DNA from: Silene conica
Taxonomy: Eukaryota; Streptophyta; Magnoliopsida; Caryophyllales; Caryophyllaceae
Reading direction: 5' to 3'
Length of the DNA stretch: 64,000 bases
Assembly (NCBI GenBank): GCA_029255685.2
Contig: CM055312.2
Location: forward strand, 2,318,649 to 2,382,648
Below, one piece after another: positions 46,401 through 56,200 of this stretch. Under the pieces are notes generated by a model. It saw only the letters and a program-made list of their open reading frames with translations, searched no databases and was not told where the DNA came from. Each line of letters starts with the position of its first letter. The stretch's first letter is position 1. A program made the position numbers and the translations under genes.

Positions 46401-48003
46401 TTTTCTTATACTATTACTTTTTAGCGTTAAAATTAAAACCTTTGGGTTTTATATGTATTATTTTTGAGTTTCAATATAATGTTTTGATTTACAATTTTTT
46501 TTTATAAAGACGCTCAATTTTTTTTCAATAAAGCTTGTAAAATATATGTATAAGCTCAAATTCTTTGTTACAAAGCTCGAAATCTATACTACCAGATGTA
46601 TACATCTGGTTGTATAACTCCCTAATTGTGAATAAAACTATCTAATTTGTAAAATATCACATGCAACCCAAATAGAGAAAGTCCCCATTTTTATTATTTT
46701 CTAGTTTAAATTACATTTATTATATATCTATAATGATTATTTTATGTAAATATAACGATTTGTTAATATAAAATGATAATTATGTAAAGGGATTAATTGA
46801 TAGAAATACTCCGAACTATGAGTGAACTGCTCAAAATACTCTAAACTTTATTTTAACTACTAATATAACCAACTAATGCCCTCATTTGCTTAGAATAGAA
46901 TTTGTTGTTTTGTTAACTTATTGTAGTGTGTTTTAATGGTGTGATTAGGTGAATAGATTAACAGAAAAGTAAAAAGAGAAAGACGTGTTAAAGAAGGGTT
47001 AGAAATTTCTTCACTTATTTAGTAGGTAACAGGTCATATATTATAATAAAAGCGAATGAGAGCATTAGTTGGTTCTATTGGTAGTTAAAATATAGTTTGG
47101 AGTATTTTGAGCAGAACACCTATAGTTCAGAGTATTCTTATCAATTAATCCAAATAGTCACATTTTAATATAAAATGCACATTTTTTTTATAGTAATCTT
47201 GCTTGCGACGGGTCGTTATTTGTGACGGATATTTTGTGAGATAAAATGGATACAAAATGAGTTAGTGGAGAAAGGAGACCACAGGAATAGTGTTGGAGAG
47301 AGAGAAAAAGTGAGTATTTTGTAAGAGAAAATGGTATCCGTCACAAGCTTGCGACGGATAGTGCCGTTGCAAATAAGAATTTGTGTTTTTTTTATCATAA
47401 TAAATGGTCACTTTTTATTTATCGTCGGGTATGTAAGCACACAATAACTTGTGAACCAACTAACAACACGAATGCACAACATACAAAGTCAGCAATTCTT
47501 GCTTCAAACGGACCAAAATGTCACCATTTTTTAATAGAATGCAACCATTTAATAACAAAATGGTATAGCGCTAATTAGTTACTCTTACCCTGAAAAATGA
47601 TGTTAACATCTTATCAAAAAATATCAAGAAATGGCAACATTTTTATGTAAAAATGGCTACAATAAGTTCGTCTGTATTTTAGACCAAATGTGACGGTCTA
47701 AAATAAGAATTTGCCAAAGTCATGTACTTCGTACAATTTTTCATTCTTTTGTTTCTTAAAACCTCTACAAATTAATTTGGTATGTTCTTAAATTTCTCAG
47801 GCCGAATATCTACAGAGAGAAACAATATTTTGCAAGAGAAAATAGGAGAAGACTCTATATCTGATTGCAAGAAACAATATTCTGATTGTACTAACAAACT
47901 ATCAGTCTGCTATTGTTGCCATTACGGCATGCCAGGCGAGCCCGAAATTAAAGTTGATATTTGTTATGATACTAAAAATAAGTGTCTCGACTCATGTAAA
48001 TGA
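43476..48003 (+). CDS. cysteine-rich secreted peptide 1 (ESF1/MEG-like)
   Basis: Two exons, 43476-43554 and 47801-48003, split by a 4,246 bp intron in phase 1; 93 residues. Exon 1 encodes a signal peptide (MAGNARTLGRNVLFVFIVLY...LTLSQ). The junction codon is Cys, then RISTERNN. Exon 2 encodes a spacer and eight Cys spaced C-X6-C-X6-C-X-CC-X14-C-X6-C-X3-C, with the CYCC motif and ending CLDSCK. The same gene layout, junction phase, ISTER word and Cys pattern recur at 53269-56890. The CxCC followed by C-X6-C-X3-C fits the EMBRYO SURROUNDING FACTOR 1/MEG family of secreted plant signals, some acting in seed development; others of this broad class act in reproduction or defence. The intron holds a Helitron and several MITEs. 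Whether such a long intron splices efficiently is unknown. Confidence 0.78.
44745..44860 (+). repeat. 58 bp direct tandem duplication
   Basis: Units 44745-44802 and 44803-44860, both starting CTTGTACTCCTTAAAAAGTA, differ at one base. The second unit runs into the inverted M1-type MITE. Confidence 0.9.
44838..45010 (-). mobile_element. Mutator-like MITE, family M1, inverted copy
   Basis: Contains GTATCCGTCGCAAGCTTGTG at the left and, inverted, the GTGACGGATATTTTGTGAG and CTTGTGACGGGTCACC words of M1 at the right, ending AAGCAAGACTTA. Its outer left end seems replaced by the 58 bp duplication. Confidence 0.7.
46790..47151. mobile_element. foldback MITE with about 90 bp arms
   Basis: GGATTAATTGATAGAAATAC... 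at the left and its complement ...ATTCTTATCAATTAATCC at the right. The arms also share CAAAATACTC/GAGTATTTTG and CCAACTAATGC/GCATTAGTTGG. No coding capacity. Confidence 0.8.
47191..47385. mobile_element. Mutator-like MITE, family M1
   Basis: 195 bp from TAGTAATCTTGCTTGCGACG to CAAATAAGAATTTGTG, flanked by a perfect 9 bp duplication TTTTTTTTA (47182-47190 and 47386-47394). Confidence 0.88.
47492..47713. mobile_element. Mutator-like MITE, family M2
   Basis: 222 bp from GCAATTCTTGCTTCAAACGG to GTCTAAAATAAGAATTTG. Flanks ACAAAGTCA and CCAAAGTCA agree at 8 of 9 bases. Related to 52535-52765. It lies only 87 bp before the splice acceptor of peptide gene 1. Confidence 0.75.
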
Positions 48004-48071
48004 TGTAATTATTACTGAAATTATCTTTTAATAATAAATAAAACTTGTTTTTTAATAAAACCGTAAATTTT

Positions 48072-48286
48072 AACCAAGTGATATTAATCTAGTCGTAACG
48101 AAGTTAAACCTTAAAGTTTACAGAAATGCAGGAGTTGAGAGGTCTCAGGTTCGATTACCAGTTGGGGCGATGACTACTTGACCACTGCAACTCTCGTGGT
48201 GGCTTACCTAGTCCACGTGGTGTGCGGGAATGCATGGGCGCAGGGGATTAAACCCCTCATCACGAACATAAAAAAAAAAAAAAAAA
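48072..48286 (+). mobile_element. tRNA-derived SINE
   Basis: 215 bp with a Pol III B box (GGTTCGATTAC) near 48149 and a weaker A box upstream, ending in about 17 A, flanked by a perfect 10 bp duplication CGTAAATTTT (48062-48071 and 48287-48296). Inserted 70 bp after the stop codon of peptide gene 1. Confidence 0.85.
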
Positions 48287-48389
48287 CGTAAATTTTCAAA
48301 TTACAGGATAAAGTTTGACGGAGAAGGGTACTACATTGCTTTTTCTGATTTACAAAGCAAGAATAAGCTACAATTACATAATTATTGTG

Positions 48390-48395
<6 letters not shown>

Positions 48396-48459
<64 letters not shown>
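48396..48459. repeat. (TA)n microsatellite, about 32 units
   Basis: Uninterrupted TA repeat. The Tyr-Ile open frames over it are artefacts. Confidence 0.95.
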
Positions 48460-48461
<2 letters not shown>

Positions 48462-48475
48462 AGAACGATCACTCA

Positions 48476-48742
48476 GGGTGTGTTTGGATTGAGAAAATTG
48501 GAGGGAAGGGGAGGGATTCAATTTGCATTGTTTGGTTACAATATATGGAAGGAGGGAAATGGAAGGGGAGGGAATTTGGAGGATTCAATTTCTCTCCATT
48601 AGACCAAATTATAATCTCTCCATAGTTGACAAGATTTGGAAGGAAAACTATCCAAACAACTCATCTTCATTCCCCCTCCCTTTCCTTTCTTTCCCTTTCC
48701 CTTCCCTCCCTTTCCCTCCCAATTTGTTATCCAAACACACCC
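48476..48742. mobile_element. Tourist-like MITE, first of a tandem pair
   Basis: 267 bp with perfect ends GGGTGTGTTTGGAT and ATCCAAACACACCC. TCA on both sides (48473-48475 and 48743-48745). The interior is rich in GGAGGGAAGGGG and its complement. Confidence 0.85.
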
Positions 48743-48745
48743 TCA

Positions 48746-49081
48746 GGCTCCGTTTGGATACAATTTTAGGAGGGAAGGGGAGGGGAAGGGGAGTGAGGGG
48801 AGGGGAAGGGAGGGGAGGGGAGGTGAGGGAAAATGAATTGAGGTTGTTTGGATAACAAAATTGATGAGATGGAAATGGAAGGGGGGGAAGGAAGGGGATG
48901 GTATAATAGAGTGAGATTATCCAAGAAAATAAGACTTGTATAACTAAATGAAGGTTCAAATGAAGTTTTCTCTCCAAATTTTGCTTCCCTTGGAAAGATT
49001 TTTGTTTGTTCTAAAGGAAAATAAATCCCTACATTTTCCTCCCCTCCCTTTCCCTCCAATTCTCCCAATCCAAACAAAGTC
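48746..49081. mobile_element. Tourist-like MITE, second of a tandem pair
   Basis: 336 bp with ends GGCTCCGTTTGGAT and ATCCAAACAAAGTC, flanked by TCA (48743-48745, shared with the first element, and 49082-49084). The purine-rich interior resembles the first element but is not identical. Confidence 0.85.
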
Positions 49082-50348
49082 TCAATGAAAATGGTGAGAA
49101 CGATCACTCACTAAAAACGGTGAGAACGATCCTTAATCATGAGATTGATACAATTAAGGGTCTATATTGAAAAAATGTGGGTAAGATGTAAAGTTATTCA
49201 TTCACTGACCCCATTCCTTTATCATTTCGAGATTTGATCTGCCACTACATTATCACCAACTATTGAACTCCGATGTTAATGCCATCAACGGCACCACCGT
49301 TGATCACAAACACCAACTCCAATGGCGAAGACGATTATTAATGAGAGTGGTAGTAGTACATTAATATTTAATGTATCTACAATAATATTTAATAAAATGC
49401 ATTACTCTTATGAGAACATTTAGGTCAAAGTCACAATAAATCTCTCTCTCTATTTTTTCTCTCCCCACTCTCTAAAAAAAATCCCAAAACCCAAAACCTA
49501 ATTTCTGAAGCCGCCGTCGCCGCCTCCAAAACATACCAAATCAGTTTGTCTCTCCTCCCTCGTCGCCGGAGATGGGTCCTCCTTTGGACCTGTCTCCGGT
49601 GATTTTGTCATGCCTTCATGAGATCGTGTTCTCTCAGACGAGTTTTCAACCTTCTTTTGTTGGGCTCTTGGCTGTTCCTGTCTCGCGGTGGTGGTTTGTG
49701 GTGTTGATGGTTTGATCTGAGGTCGGTCCGTTCCTCCGTTCCCCTGTCCTGTCATCGAAAGCTGTGCATGCAACCCAGGGATGCTCCCCTCTCCCTTGCC
49801 CCTTTCCCAATCCCTGGTATGTTCACCTTGTGAGGTTTGACCGATGTGTTTGGTGAGTATAGCTCATTTCTGTTTTTTTTGTTGTTTTCTTTTTGGGTCA
49901 AATATATGTGTGGATCTGGTGGTTTTCCTTTTTATAGGCGAAGGAGTACACGGTTTTCTCCACGAAACCAAGTACTCCAACGGTTTTGTTGGTCAAAACC
50001 ATGGAAGAGAGACATGGTTTTTTTATAAAACCATGGTCTCAAGTGGTTTTGGGAAAATCCATTTTAAAAAGAGTTAGTTTATGTGTCTCTCCTGTGGAGG
50101 TTTGTTGCATGTACACCGATGGTCCTGGGGGGGTTCGTTTTTTGGAATTTGGAGTCTCAGGGGAATGTTCGGTGTGTTTGTGGTGTCCGTGGGCGGTGTT
50201 TGGACGGTTGTTTGAGTCTGTGCTTGTTGGGGTGTGTCTGATTCTGTGAGGTTTGGGTCTCGGTCTTTTGGCGTGGTTGGGAGGGAGCCTGATATCTTGG
50301 TCGTGTTTTTGGTTGGCTTGAATGCGGTGGTGGTAATTTTTAATTTTA

Positions 50349-51176
50349 ATGGTTTATAAGAGTAAATTGTACCTTTTAATGTGTCTTCATGCTTTGTACC
50401 TTTTAATTTCTCATTTGCGTTTTTATGTCTTATCGTGTTTTTTGTTTCTCCAAATAATAAGCCCGTGTTTGTTTGGGGTGTCCTGTCCCCTAACCCGTGG
50501 GTTATTTAGAATGTATGGTAATTTGCATCGGAGCTGTGTTGAAGCAAACTCACTATGGTTTTCGGAGTTGGTTTTGATTAAGGGGGTGTTCAAGTGTTCC
50601 CCCTATCTACTCGACTTTCTTGGACACGAGATTCTGGTCAGCGGGGGTTATGTTTCAAAGTGTAGGAGTTTACTCTTCTTTGAAGACGGATTTTTGTGGT
50701 CTGCTTTCCGCTTTTTCTTTCTACGTCCTTGGGGCGTAAGTGCACTTTGCTCTCTTTCGCTGGGTCATGGGGATCGTTGGTCTATAGAGGATGTGTTTCA
50801 CAGCCATGGAGATGAATCTCCGAGACGCTCTCTTGAGTCTTGTTGCAGGTATTTCTCCAAAGTTGTATCGTTCCAGACGAGTAAAAATGAGTTTATGGAG
50901 GATCGTTGGTTTTACGAGGAAGATTATCACAGCCAAGGAGATGAATCTCCGAGACCCTTTCTTGGATTTTGTTGTAGGTATTTCTCCAAAGCTTCATCAA
51001 TCAAGACAAGCAAAGATGGATATTTTCCTTTCGCCAGCGTTGATCATCCTTTAGATATTGTGGTGGATATTGGTTTTAAAGAGCGTGTTGAGACTTCAGT
51101 CGTACGCCATCAACACAAGTTTGTTAGTCGATGCATTTATTACCTTGTTTTTGTTTTTGTTTTATGTATGTTGTAG
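50349..51176 (+). CDS. unknown ORF in the retroposon, 275 codons
   Basis: An open frame of 275 codons ending 60 bp before the poly-A tract. Cys, Phe, Ser and Leu are frequent. A 43-residue unit is present twice, DRWSIEDVFHSHGDESPRRS... and DRWFYEEDYHSQGDESPRPF..., both with CCRYFSK. The N-terminal part is hydrophobic and less convincing. Family unknown. The conserved frame across the duplication argues mildly for past coding, but the frame may be chance. Confidence 0.3.
   Translation: MVYKSKLYLLMCLHALYLLISHLRFYVLSCFLFLQIISPCLFGVSCPLTRGLFRMYGNLHRSCVEANSLWFSELVLIKGVFKCSPYLLDFLGHEILVSGGYVSKCRSLLFFEDGFLWSAFRFFFLRPWGVSALCSLSLGHGDRWSIEDVFHSHGDESPRRSLESCCRYFSKVVSFQTSKNEFMEDRWFYEEDYHSQGDESPRPFLGFCCRYFSKASSIKTSKDGYFPFASVDHPLDIVVDIGFKERVETSVVRHQHKFVSRCIYYLVFVFVLCML
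50771..51028 (+). repeat. 129 bp direct tandem duplication
   Basis: Units 50771-50899 and 50900-51028, both starting GGATCGTTGG and sharing GGAGATGAATCTCCGAGAC and GGTATTTCTCCAAAG. The period is a multiple of three, so the reading frame is kept. The units have diverged at many positions. Confidence 0.88.
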
Positions 51177-51311
51177 ATTATTGGTATGGTTTAGTGAGCC
51201 GTACCATTAAAACTTTACTGCTGCCAAAAAAAAAAACAATAATATTTAATAATGTATCTAACCATTATTTTAATGTACCTTAACATTTATACACAACATT
51301 TATACACATAT

Positions 51312-51386
51312 GCTCGGTCGAGTCACACACACTCGACCGACTAACACTTACTCGGCCGAGTAAACCACACTCGGTCGGCCGAGTCA
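51312..51386. repeat. palindromic CTCGGTCGAG / CTCGGCCGAG words
   Basis: CTCGGTCGAG, ACTCGACCGAC, ACTCGGCCGAGT and CTCGGTCGGCCGAG within 75 bp. The style matches the palindromes in the leaders of copia A and B, with a third variant word. Confidence 0.8.
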
Positions 51387-51534
51387 TCCTCATTAGTCAG
51401 GCTTCCTGAAGGGGAATTCGCCCTTCACTTACTCATCACACAATCCTATATCCGTACTACAACCAACAACCACCATCAGCAGAAAGTATACACTACTTCA
51501 TAAGAACTTCAATCAACTTCATACAATCATGCCA

Positions 51535-51535
<1 letters not shown>

Positions 51536-51622
<87 letters not shown>
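51536..51622. repeat. (AT)n microsatellite, about 43 units
   Basis: Long uninterrupted AT repeat; the open frame over it is an artefact. Confidence 0.95.
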
Positions 51623-51627
<5 letters not shown>

Positions 51628-51811
51628 ACACTTCATTTCTCATCAATCACATGCACGTATATCATACACAACGGTACCAAACATTTTATCTTACACACAA
51701 AGAGCACATCATCCTAATCTACCCTTTAGTGACCAAGTACAAGATATGTAAGCAAGTTCGCGGTTCCGAGACGTCTCCCATACCTTTGCGGTAGCCTTAC
51801 ATACTTTTACT

Positions 51812-52058
51812 TGGATTGGAATGAGAAACTAGAGTAGTATAAGGTTCCAACTCCATACCCTCCAAAACATGTTTGTTTCATTAATAAAATAAACATAAAA
51901 GAATGAAGTTTGAATCCATGGGGAGGAGGTGGGTATGGGATTCCAAGGTGTTTGGGTGGGATGAGAATCCTAACTTAATTCCAAAATGTCCCAACCAAAC
52001 GTTAAAATGTCTAAAATTCATTCTATTCCATTCCAAACCACCCAACCAAACAACCCCT
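51812..52058. mobile_element. Tourist-like MITE, diverged relative of 41705-42610
   Basis: The right end CCACCCAACCAAACAACCCC TAA matches the Tourist end type. The interior shares GGATTGGAATGAGA, TCCAACTCCATACC and ATTCCATTCCAAACC with the element nested in copia E, but lacks its tandem array. Left border uncertain. Confidence 0.55.
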
Positions 52059-52534
52059 AAATGTCATACCCAAGGTTACAATAATATTAAAACGATAATT
52101 AGATTGTTTTTGTATGTAAAATCTCTCAATATAACGGGATGTTAATTTTACTCCAAACCTAAAAAAAGGTTCTACTGTACCAGTATAAGAGACAGACTGC
52201 ATTATGCCGCCAATAATAATTGAACAGACCTTATCGTTGAGGCTCGAGAACTCTTACCACTTAAGTTAACTCGTAGTGGAATTTGAACTCTAGGTACTAG
52301 GTAGGAAACCAAAGTCTTTACTCTTTACTATTACACGACAAGATGTTTTTGTAAATTTAATGATATACGAGTAACCTTTACTTACCTATTAGTCAATAAT
52401 ATTTAGGGTAGTAAAAATACATCTTTTAAACCAATTGTTTTAAGTTCAGGGTAGCAGTCACTACCCCTTGCTACAAGGTGGTTCTCCCCTGCGTTGTACT
52501 ATACCACATTGGCAAGGTATAGTATTTGTTTACA

Positions 52535-52765
52535 AGCAAATTCTTATTTTCCACAGGCTGTTTTCCGTCTAAAATAAGACGGACTAATTATAGACATTTT
52601 TACAATAAAATGTTACCATATTTTGATAAAATGTTACCATCATTTTCATGATAAAGAGTCACAAATTTGCGATATAACATTTTGTTATTGAATGATTACA
52701 TTTTATTAAAAAGATAGTATCATTTAGTCTGTCTTATTTTAGACGGTCTGAAGCAAGAATTTGTG
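52535..52765. mobile_element. Mutator-like MITE, family M2
   Basis: 231 bp from AGCAAATTCTTATTTTCCAC to GAAGCAAGAATTTGTG, flanked by a perfect 9 bp duplication TTGTTTACA (52526-52534 and 52766-52774). Internal AAATGTTACCAT words as in 47492-47713. Confidence 0.88.
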
Positions 52766-53145
52766 TTGTTTACATGATGAGCAACTGAGCATAGTCATTT
52801 GATTGCTAATTGCAATTGATCATGCTTATTTATGATGAATATCTCCATATAATTTTGTATAATTTTACTATTTATGGTACTATTTTTATTTTTAATAAGT
52901 GATCTCATAATAAGTTTTTTATGGGATCATCTGTCCATATTGTTCAAAACTAAATATAATATACCATATAAAATTAAAGATTTTCTAACATTATAGTACA
53001 TGGATAAAAATTTAAGTAGTAATATAATAAAAGGACTATATTTGTTATTTGTAAGTTAATTTTCTTCTTTATTTTGTCATACATATCCGTTCTTAGATCG
53101 GATTTATCACTTGTTTTTATCTTTTCTTTTCCATTTTCAAACTTG

Positions 53146-53152
53146 TATAAAT
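53146..53152 (+). promoter_or_regulatory. TATA box of cysteine-rich peptide gene 2
   Basis: TATAAAT 123 bp before the start codon at 53269, matching the spacing in gene 1. Confidence 0.6.
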
Positions 53153-53268
53153 TTAAAAAAAACAAACCAATATACACAACATTATTACATGCTAAAATCT
53201 TCCAACTGAAGCTTCAACATAAATAAAGTTCTCTCAAACCGCCACCACCGCCACCACCACCCAAAAAA

Positions 53269-56200
53269 ATGGCTAAAAGTGTCAAAAGCACAATATATGC
53301 ATTTATCGTTTTGTCCCTCCTAATCCTTGCACAATGTAAGTATCCATAAAATTTTGTGTGAAATCATGTATGTCATGTTTAAATATAAAAATTTGTGGGG
53401 ATAATAAATAAAAATTATATTTCAAAAAATATTTTAAAAGAGTATGTTTAGTCTTGCATTTTTATATAATTGTATAACGGTTTTTTAACGTGTATCCTAA
53501 GGGCACACATTAATAGTCTAGAAAAAGAAAGATTTTGAGAATATATTATGAATGATTGACACACAAACTCACATTTGCCATAATTTGTGAAATATTCTTA
53601 ACAATCTTTCTCTAATTAATTTAGAAAACCTTATGTATAATTGTATAAAAGTGACATGAAACTATTTAATTGAAAATTAAAATTGGGGTACAAAATTAGC
53701 TCTATCAGTTGTATAGTCAATACTTTTGACGTCTAGTACATAATTTCGTGATTTTATTGACAATTCTAGTTTCACAACTTTAACGCTAATGTTATGTAAA
53801 TTTGAGAATACAAGGATCAATATTAAAAAATTAGCTAAACATAATTGTATTTTTGTATAATATTCTTAATTTACATACCCAAAACTTAGAAACCATTAAA
53901 TATTTTAAAACTAATTTTTCAATAAAAAATATATAAAACCTTAACATTAAAACTAATTTTTCAATTTTTATTGTTATTAATTAATCAACTCTCAAAATGA
54001 AAAGACAAAATTTAATGTTATGCTCACACATTTACCTCAATATTTAAATTTCATCATTTACTATTATGTTTTATTGTTGTTAATTAGTTTACTTTTAAAA
54101 TGAACAGACAAAGTTTAATGTTTGTTAGGCTCATACATTTATGTTTAATGTTCCGAACTTTTTTTTAGAAAAAAATATGGTGATGAACGTGGTTTGCTAA
54201 ATCTTTATTAAAAAGGAGAACGGTGAGTTTTGGTGCTTTGAATTGTTTTTTTACATTTGTTAATGGATGGATGATCATTATTTATCATAAAATTGATCAT
54301 TTTTTTTATTCTAGGGTATTGAACTAACAACTCGAAGGCACATCATATAAAACCATGTAATACATGTACAAGTATATATTTTCCATTTTCTAAAACCCTA
54401 CGAATTAATTTTGTGTGTCCCTAAAGTTTCAATAAGTGGATTATACAATCAGTTGTATAATAGAAATTTCGAGTTTGAGAGGAAAGAATATGAGCTATAT
54501 TGTAAAGTTTATAAACTCTTTCACAAAAATATTGAGCTTATAAAATTATTATACAACTAAAAAAACAATGTATATAAGTTTCATTATATTTTAATTTTGT
54601 TGTCAAAAAATCCCCTATCTATAAAAGGAATGTCATTTCTAGGCTTGTGATTGGCGGAAATTTTTACTTTTTAATTTTTTTTTTCACATTAACTAACCCC
54701 ACTCTCTCCACTTACTCCCTCTCTAATTAATTACCCTCTCTCCTCATTTCTTATTATTTTTCATATACATATTCATATGTTAAAAAGCTTATGATAAAAA
54801 AAAAATTAATCACATTCAACCTTACAATAAAAGAAAATTTTAAAAAAATCGGAAATCTATATAGGGGACAACAAATTTTAATAAAAAAATTACAATTCCG
54901 GAAAATTAACCTCTTGGATACCTTGACAATTAAAATTAAATTAGAATTTTTGTATGAACGGTCTCATACTCTCATACCATAAGACGATCAACATATATAA
55001 AAAGAAAAATCGTTTATTAGCACTGAAGGAACAACTTTTTATATGAGACCGTATTACTCTATAATTTGTGACAATTAAAATGTATAAAAGCAAATTTATA
55101 TACTATTTAAACATATACATTAAATTTAACACGAGGCCCAAATTTTACGATTTTGATGAAAAATAAATCCTAAAAATATCTATATTTCCAAAAATATGAA
55201 AAAAAAGGTCACTATTTAATCAAAAGTGGTCACTACGTATCAAAATGTGATAACTTTCCTACTGGTCGCATGTTCGACCGTCGTAAAGTAGAATTTTGCG
55301 AAATGGTAGGCTACATAAAATAATACGAGTAATAATTATTATTAGGTGATATTGTCGACTCATGCATCTATATCGATCCATGTTTTTATGGTCTATTAGT
55401 CCAAAATATATATTTTTACAAGCTCAGAAATAGTTGGGGTCAACAAAAATATACAATGCCGTTTTATTATATACGGTTAAATCTCTTATTTATAAAAGGA
55501 ACAACTTTTCATGCTTTTTCATTGGTTGCTTAATTTTAGGAAAATAAAAATCTTCTTTCTCGCCATGTCCCACCACTCACACAAGGAGCTTTAATTTTTC
55601 TTCATTTTACTTTTCCCCATTTAACATTCTAAAGTTACAAATAATTTTTATCTCAATAATAAAAAAAAAACAACTATACTCCAAATTCGAAAATAAAAAA
55701 ATCACTAAAATTCTACCCAGAAACATAAAATTCAACTATATTAAAAAAAAGTTGGACAATTAAAGTAATTAACAAATATTTAGAGGTATGAAAAACGAAA
55801 AAAAAAAAAACGAAAAAAATTATACAAAGGGTTAAAAATTAACAAACATACGTATATCAAAAAAATTAAAAAAATACACGAGGAGATAAAAATTAACAAA
55901 AAAACGTAAATTAAAAAATGAAAGAAACGTAGATCAAAGATTTTTGAATAAGATCAAATAAACCCAACCCATAAAATTAAAAAAATGAAAAAAATACACG
56001 AGGAGATAAAAATTAACAAAAAAACGTAGATTAAAAAATGAAAGAAACGCAAATCAATTTTTTTTTGAATAAGATCAAATAAACCCAACCCATTAAATTA
56101 ACAAAAAAAAAATATATAAATTTTCGATTTTTAAGAAAATATAACAACCTTAGAGAATTAATCAATTAAAACTACGTTAACATCGAGTAAAAAGATGGTC

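Larger units (their letters stand above)
49396..51236 (+). mobile_element. poly-A retroposon of unknown origin, 1.84 kb
   Basis: The body is flanked by a perfect 16 bp duplication CAATAATATTTAATAA (49380-49395 and 51237-51252) and ends in an A run (51226-51236), the marks of insertion by LINE machinery. The left part is pyrimidine-rich and looks like a plant 5' UTR (CTCTCTCTCT, then GCCGCCGTCGCCGCCTCC). The right part holds an ORF (50349-51176) with an internal duplication. I see no reverse transcriptase. It could be a processed gene copy, a non-autonomous LINE derivative or a captured chimeric transcript. Confidence 0.75.
51253..51811. other. repeat-derived intergenic DNA
   Basis: Contains a palindrome cluster (51312-51386), a long TA microsatellite and sequence of LTR-like character, but no LTR boundary or coding domain could be shown. 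No gene seen. Confidence 0.4.

Noticed and set aside
47782-47800. Reading the second exon of peptide gene 1 as its own gene from 47782
   Set aside because: It would lack a signal peptide, and the AATTTCTCAG acceptor is shared with the paralog, so splicing from 43554 is better supported.
48204-48602. Open frames with long Tyr-Ile runs
   Set aside because: Translation of the TA microsatellite.
49498-49773. Minus-strand 91-codon Gln/Glu/Thr-rich open frame
   Set aside because: Antisense to the 5' UTR-like part of the retroposon; no domain or start context.
51409-51425. GGAATTCGCCCTT, identical to a common TA-cloning vector junction
   Set aside because: Thirteen bases only; the flanks show no vector sequence, so chance or a genuine repeat is likelier than contamination.
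51534-51794. Open frame beginning MIYIYIY
   Set aside because: Translation of the AT microsatellite.
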